Shown here in pieces: positions 4,153 through 6,791 of a DNA stretch of 6,791 nt. The position numbers and the translations under genes are program-made. The stretch is from an uncultured Thermoguttaceae bacterium (GTDB lineage Bacteria; Planctomycetota; Planctomycetia; Pirellulales; Thermoguttaceae): the NCBI GenBank assembly GCA_934725735.1, contig CAKVCP010000117.1:1-6791 (forward strand). The letters are read 5' to 3'. Each line of letters begins with the position of its first letter. Position 1 is the first letter of the stretch. The notes under the pieces are model-generated. The model did no database searches. It saw only the letters and a program-made list of their open reading frames with translations, and had not been told where the DNA came from.

Positions 4153-6791
4153 ATGAAACGCCAAAATGAAATCCGCAGAAAGGGCGTCGTCCTACTTCTC
4201 ATCTTGGGACTTATGGCGATGTTTGCCATCTCCGTACTCTCCTACATGATCGTGACGTCGAATATGGCCGAGACTGCGCAGAATGCGCAAAAGCTTGACG
4301 CGGCGCTCAACGTGCCTCCTCAGGATGACGTGAACGTGGCGTTGCGTTCCTTGTTGATTGGCTCTAATAACCAGGCTAATCCCATTGGACCGTTCAGTAT
4401 TCTCGAGAATATGTACGGCGATTGGCGCGTCTACGACTTCAATACCGATTCTGAAGATCGTTCTACGACCTTTGACGCCAAGGTGGCCATTTTCCCATAT
4501 GAAGGATGCGCCGTCGTCGTCCCTCTAACCGATTACAGCGGTCACTCTGTCAGTAGCGACGATTATGAATATCGCCAGATGTTGAGCAAATTCTTCGAAG
4601 AATCGGGGAATGTCTTGACCTTTATGGGATTGAGCAACAACGGCAATCTTGACTCGGATACTGTTGATCTCTGGAATAGCGAAGTAGAAAATACTTCGGC
4701 GTATGTAATTGAGAAGGTTGTCACGAATCCGAGCGCGTCTACATACAAGACGAACTCTGGAGAGTATTGGGCGGAACATTATTCTAAGCCGTATGATTCT
4801 TCTTACATCGCCAGCAACCAGGGAAATTACGCGGATCTAGATCAGTGGCACTTCAAAGTAGAATTAACGGATTCTCTCAAAAACTTTACGTCGCGCCTTT
4901 CTAATTTTGAAAACTTCAATACCGACTCCTCGGCGCTTGTGACTGTTCGCTTGAATCGTCCTGCGTATAGTGGAACGGGCGCCGGCGGTTTTTCTCCTGG
5001 CGACGTTCATGACTCTGTCTTGGATCCTGCCTCCGTAAATTCCGCGCCGGATCTTCTCGGTATGTGCATGACGTATAGTTTTTGGATGAACCCCTCCGCG
5101 CCAGATCTTTGGCCCTTCTACATGAATTCTGGTTCCCCCTTGAACTTCAGATCCTACTGGGCTCATCTAACGGACGTCAATTACGATCCAAGACTTTACT
5201 CCAGCGACGGGTCAAGCCTGTTGTACGGAGATTGGAACGGGGCGAATTTTAACGCGAGTAATACTGTTCTTCAAGGCGTCTATGGCGATAATTATTGCGA
5301 TTACGTGCGGATGAACCCGTCGTATACTGCACCCGATTCACGAAGCCCGTTCTTAGCGTTCCTTGAGGCGTTAAATCAGGACAACGGAGCTGATTCGGAA
5401 GAGTATCCCTATTCAAGTTTAATTCCTTCGTTCCATCGACCTGGATCGTTTGAAATGCTTGCCGGTGGGTATTTGGGGCTATACGCAGGATTATATTCAA
5501 CGGGAAAAGAAGCGAGACTCACCGCATTAATGCGTAAACTTACACCTCGTCCGCTTCCCCTTGACCATTGGCGCTTTACCGGTGGAAATCCAGATCTGGA
5601 GAATTTCAATCCATCCGATTCTGATTTTGTCAACAACGCCACGAGTTTGGCCGAGGCGCTCTCCGGCGTCCGAAATTATTATGACGCCGACGGTAATTTG
5701 ACTTCTACGGAAACGCTCCAGTACGACGTCGATAATGATAACGACGGCGTGCGCGAAGGCGTTTGGATTCCTTCGGGATTACCAATTCGTTACGATAAAA
5801 ACGGTACTCCTTATGCCACGATGTTCTCTTATACCGTCGTTGATCTGGATGGACGCGTCAATGTGAACGCCGTCGGCAACTGGGATCAGCTGTGTCAAAA
5901 TTGGGGATCTTTGGGAGAATATGACCCATACTTTTCGATTTCCAATTTGAGAAATCTTGCTAACAATGCAGGAGCAGGAGGAACGGCGGTTGATCCGATC
6001 GACTATGTGGAAAATCTTTCGAGTTCCTTAGGTTTTGGGTGGATCAACGATCGGAACCACACTACGGACGACTGGGATGAGGCGGATCGAGGCGAAGGTC
6101 GCGGGTATGCTAGCATGTCTCTTAGCGACGCTTTGGATTCTCTCTTCAAGACTGCCAATATCCAGGATATTACGGATACCGCAGCTCGGCTTATGTGGAA
6201 GCGTTATTCCAACTATGTTGAGTTGAAAACTAATTATCTTGCTAATTTTGCCTGGGACGTCTACGATATTTACGTCAACGGAAATTCGGTTTCCCAGCCT
6301 GGATTTAGCATTAATGGAAATGAAACGGACGCGTCTGTTGTGAAGTCTGAAAGGTATCGATTCTTCGATCCTAAGGAATGTCAGTCTTCAGATGGTGGAA
6401 CGACGGGATACGTCTATCCGTGGCGTGGAAAAACGTCTTTGACTCTCTCGAATCTTCCGTTTGATTTCTCAGACTCCGGTTTCCGTTCGTACGATCCTTT
6501 GGGTCGTCAAATTTACACGAACGTGCCCCGGTATTCTGCCAATCCATATTACACATTCCTTCGTTCTTCCTCCTTTGGCGACTCTCCCTATGGAATTTCC
6601 GCTCTCGAAGCGCTCCTTAGACCGAGCGACTCCGACGGTAAGTTGCTGGACAACTCTCTTGTCGACGACTTAGGGATTAGCGCTTATTCGAAGCGCGTAC
6701 GCACAAAAGCCAAAACCTGTTTAACAACCATCAGCGCCGACGTGCCGGCAGCCTCTCTCGTTTTCCCAGACGCCTATCGGATGAACGACGG
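4153..6791 (+). CDS. Large GspK/PilX-like pseudopilin-type protein (3' end outside window)
   Basis: The frame from ATG 4153 has no stop up to the right edge, so at least 879 residues; the end is unseen. The N-terminus is 'MKRQNEIRRKG' followed by a hydrophobic helix (about residues 12-33, 'VVLLLILGLMAMFAISVL'). This looks like a prepilin leader with cleavage after Gly11, but mature +5 is Leu16, not Glu. Lack of Glu5 is the known hallmark of GspK among pseudopilins. Further motifs are 'YTAPD' (391-395), 'PSFHRPG' (425-431), 'TPRPLPLDHWRF' (464-475), an acidic 'DVDNDNDGVREGVW' (525-538) that resembles a thrombospondin type-3 or EF-hand-like calcium loop, 'DLDGRVNVNA' (564-573) comparable to the 'D-x-x-G-x-[IL]-N-[LV]-N' motif of GspK, and 'EALLRPSD' (819-826). 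I associate this combination with large uncharacterised planctomycete proteins. Typical GspK is about 320 residues, so this is a greatly enlarged form. The likely role is a tip subunit or surface-exposed minor pilin. The GspK analogy is inference. Confidence 0.75.
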   Translation, partial: MKRQNEIRRKGVVLLLILGLMAMFAISVLSYMIVTSNMAETAQNAQKLDAALNVPPQDDVNVALRSLLIGSNNQANPIGPFSILENMYGDWRVYDFNTDSEDRSTTFDAKVAIFPYEGCAVVVPLTDYSGHSVSSDDYEYRQMLSKFFEESGNVLTFMGLSNNGNLDSDTVDLWNSEVENTSAYVIEKVVTNPSASTYKTNSGEYWAEHYSKPYDSSYIASNQGNYADLDQWHFKVELTDSLKNFTSRLSNFENFNTDSSALVTVRLNRPAYSGTGAGGFSPGDVHDSVLDPASVNSAPDLLGMCMTYSFWMNPSAPDLWPFYMNSGSPLNFRSYWAHLTDVNYDPRLYSSDGSSLLYGDWNGANFNASNTVLQGVYGDNYCDYVRMNPSYTAPDSRSPFLAFLEALNQDNGADSEEYPYSSLIPSFHRPGSFEMLAGGYLGLYAGLYSTGKEARLTALMRKLTPRPLPLDHWRFTGGNPDLENFNPSDSDFVNNATSLAEALSGVRNYYDADGNLTSTETLQYDVDNDNDGVREGVWIPSGLPIRYDKNGTPYATMFSYTVVDLDGRVNVNAVGNWDQLCQNWGSLGEYDPYFSISNLRNLANNAGAGGTAVDPIDYVENLSSSLGFGWINDRNHTTDDWDEADRGEGRGYASMSLSDALDSLFKTANIQDITDTAARLMWKRYSNYVELKTNYLANFAWDVYDIYVNGNSVSQPGFSINGNETDASVVKSERYRFFDPKECQSSDGGTTGYVYPWRGKTSLTLSNLPFDFSDSGFRSYDPLGRQIYTNVPRYSANPYYTFLRSSSFGDSPYGISALEALLRPSDSDGKLLDNSLVDDLGISAYSKRVRTKAKTCLTTISADVPAASLVFPDAYRMND

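Noticed and set aside
4032..4229. Minus-strand open frame of 65 codons crossing the intergenic gap
   Set aside because: It overlaps the hairpin's right arm and the first 77 bases of the K-like gene, and the product has no recognisable features. It looks like a chance frame.
4864..5166. Minus-strand open frame of 100 codons inside the K-like gene
   Set aside because: The Arg/Gly-rich product is what the opposite strand of this coding sequence would give by chance, and the plus frame is continuous and has family motifs.
6035..6673. Two short plus-strand open frames (6035-6226 and 6461-6673) in another frame
   Set aside because: Both lie wholly inside the uninterrupted K-like frame and have low-complexity, shadow-like products.
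1..6791. CRISPR arrays, tRNA or rRNA genes, insertion sequences, phage genes
   Set aside because: I saw no direct repeats with spacers, no cloverleaf or rRNA motifs, no terminal inverted repeats and no transposase-like frames.

Overview
The window is one strand of a pilin-like gene cluster. Five plus-strand coding regions fill almost all of it, and nothing on the minus strand looks real. Three of the four visible N-termini carry a type IV prepilin (class III) signal: a short basic leader, Gly, then a hydrophobic helix with Glu at mature position +5. The fourth has the same leader and helix but lacks that Glu. The first gene is cut by the left edge, so its N-terminus is unseen, but its C-terminal half has the 'DGWGKPI' and 'SAGPDGIYG' signatures of large GspG-like pseudopilins.

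The best guess for the source is a member of the Planctomycetota (PVC group) with mid GC content. This rests on remembered family features: unusually long GspG/GspH/PilV-like prepilins in runs, plus a very large PilX/GspK-like protein with 'YTAPD', 'PSFHRP', 'DNDNDG..EGVW' and 'DLDGRVNVNA' motifs. No search could be run. An uncultured host-associated or environmental lineage is possible, but the sequence does not settle it.

Layout: 1-666, C-terminal part of a GspG-like pseudopilin. 673-1713, a second GspG-like prepilin. 1770-2810 (possibly from 1758), a GspH/FimT-like prepilin. 2812-3939, a PilV/GspI-like prepilin. 3940-4152, a 213-base gap with a 12-bp perfect GC-rich hairpin and a weak promoter candidate. 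4153 to the right edge, one uninterrupted frame of 879 codons for a GspK/PilX-like protein that continues outside the window.

The order G-like, G-like, H-like, I/V-like, K-like parallels the gspG-H-I-J-K order of type II secretion operons, with no J-like gene visible. The first four genes are tightly spaced (6, about 56 and 1 bases) and read as one transcription unit. The hairpin gap may separate the large K-like gene or attenuate its expression. Together the products would form a pseudopilus-like fibre: G-like subunits as the shaft and H/I/K-like subunits as the tip. The ATPase, platform protein, secretin and prepilin peptidase they need are not in this window.
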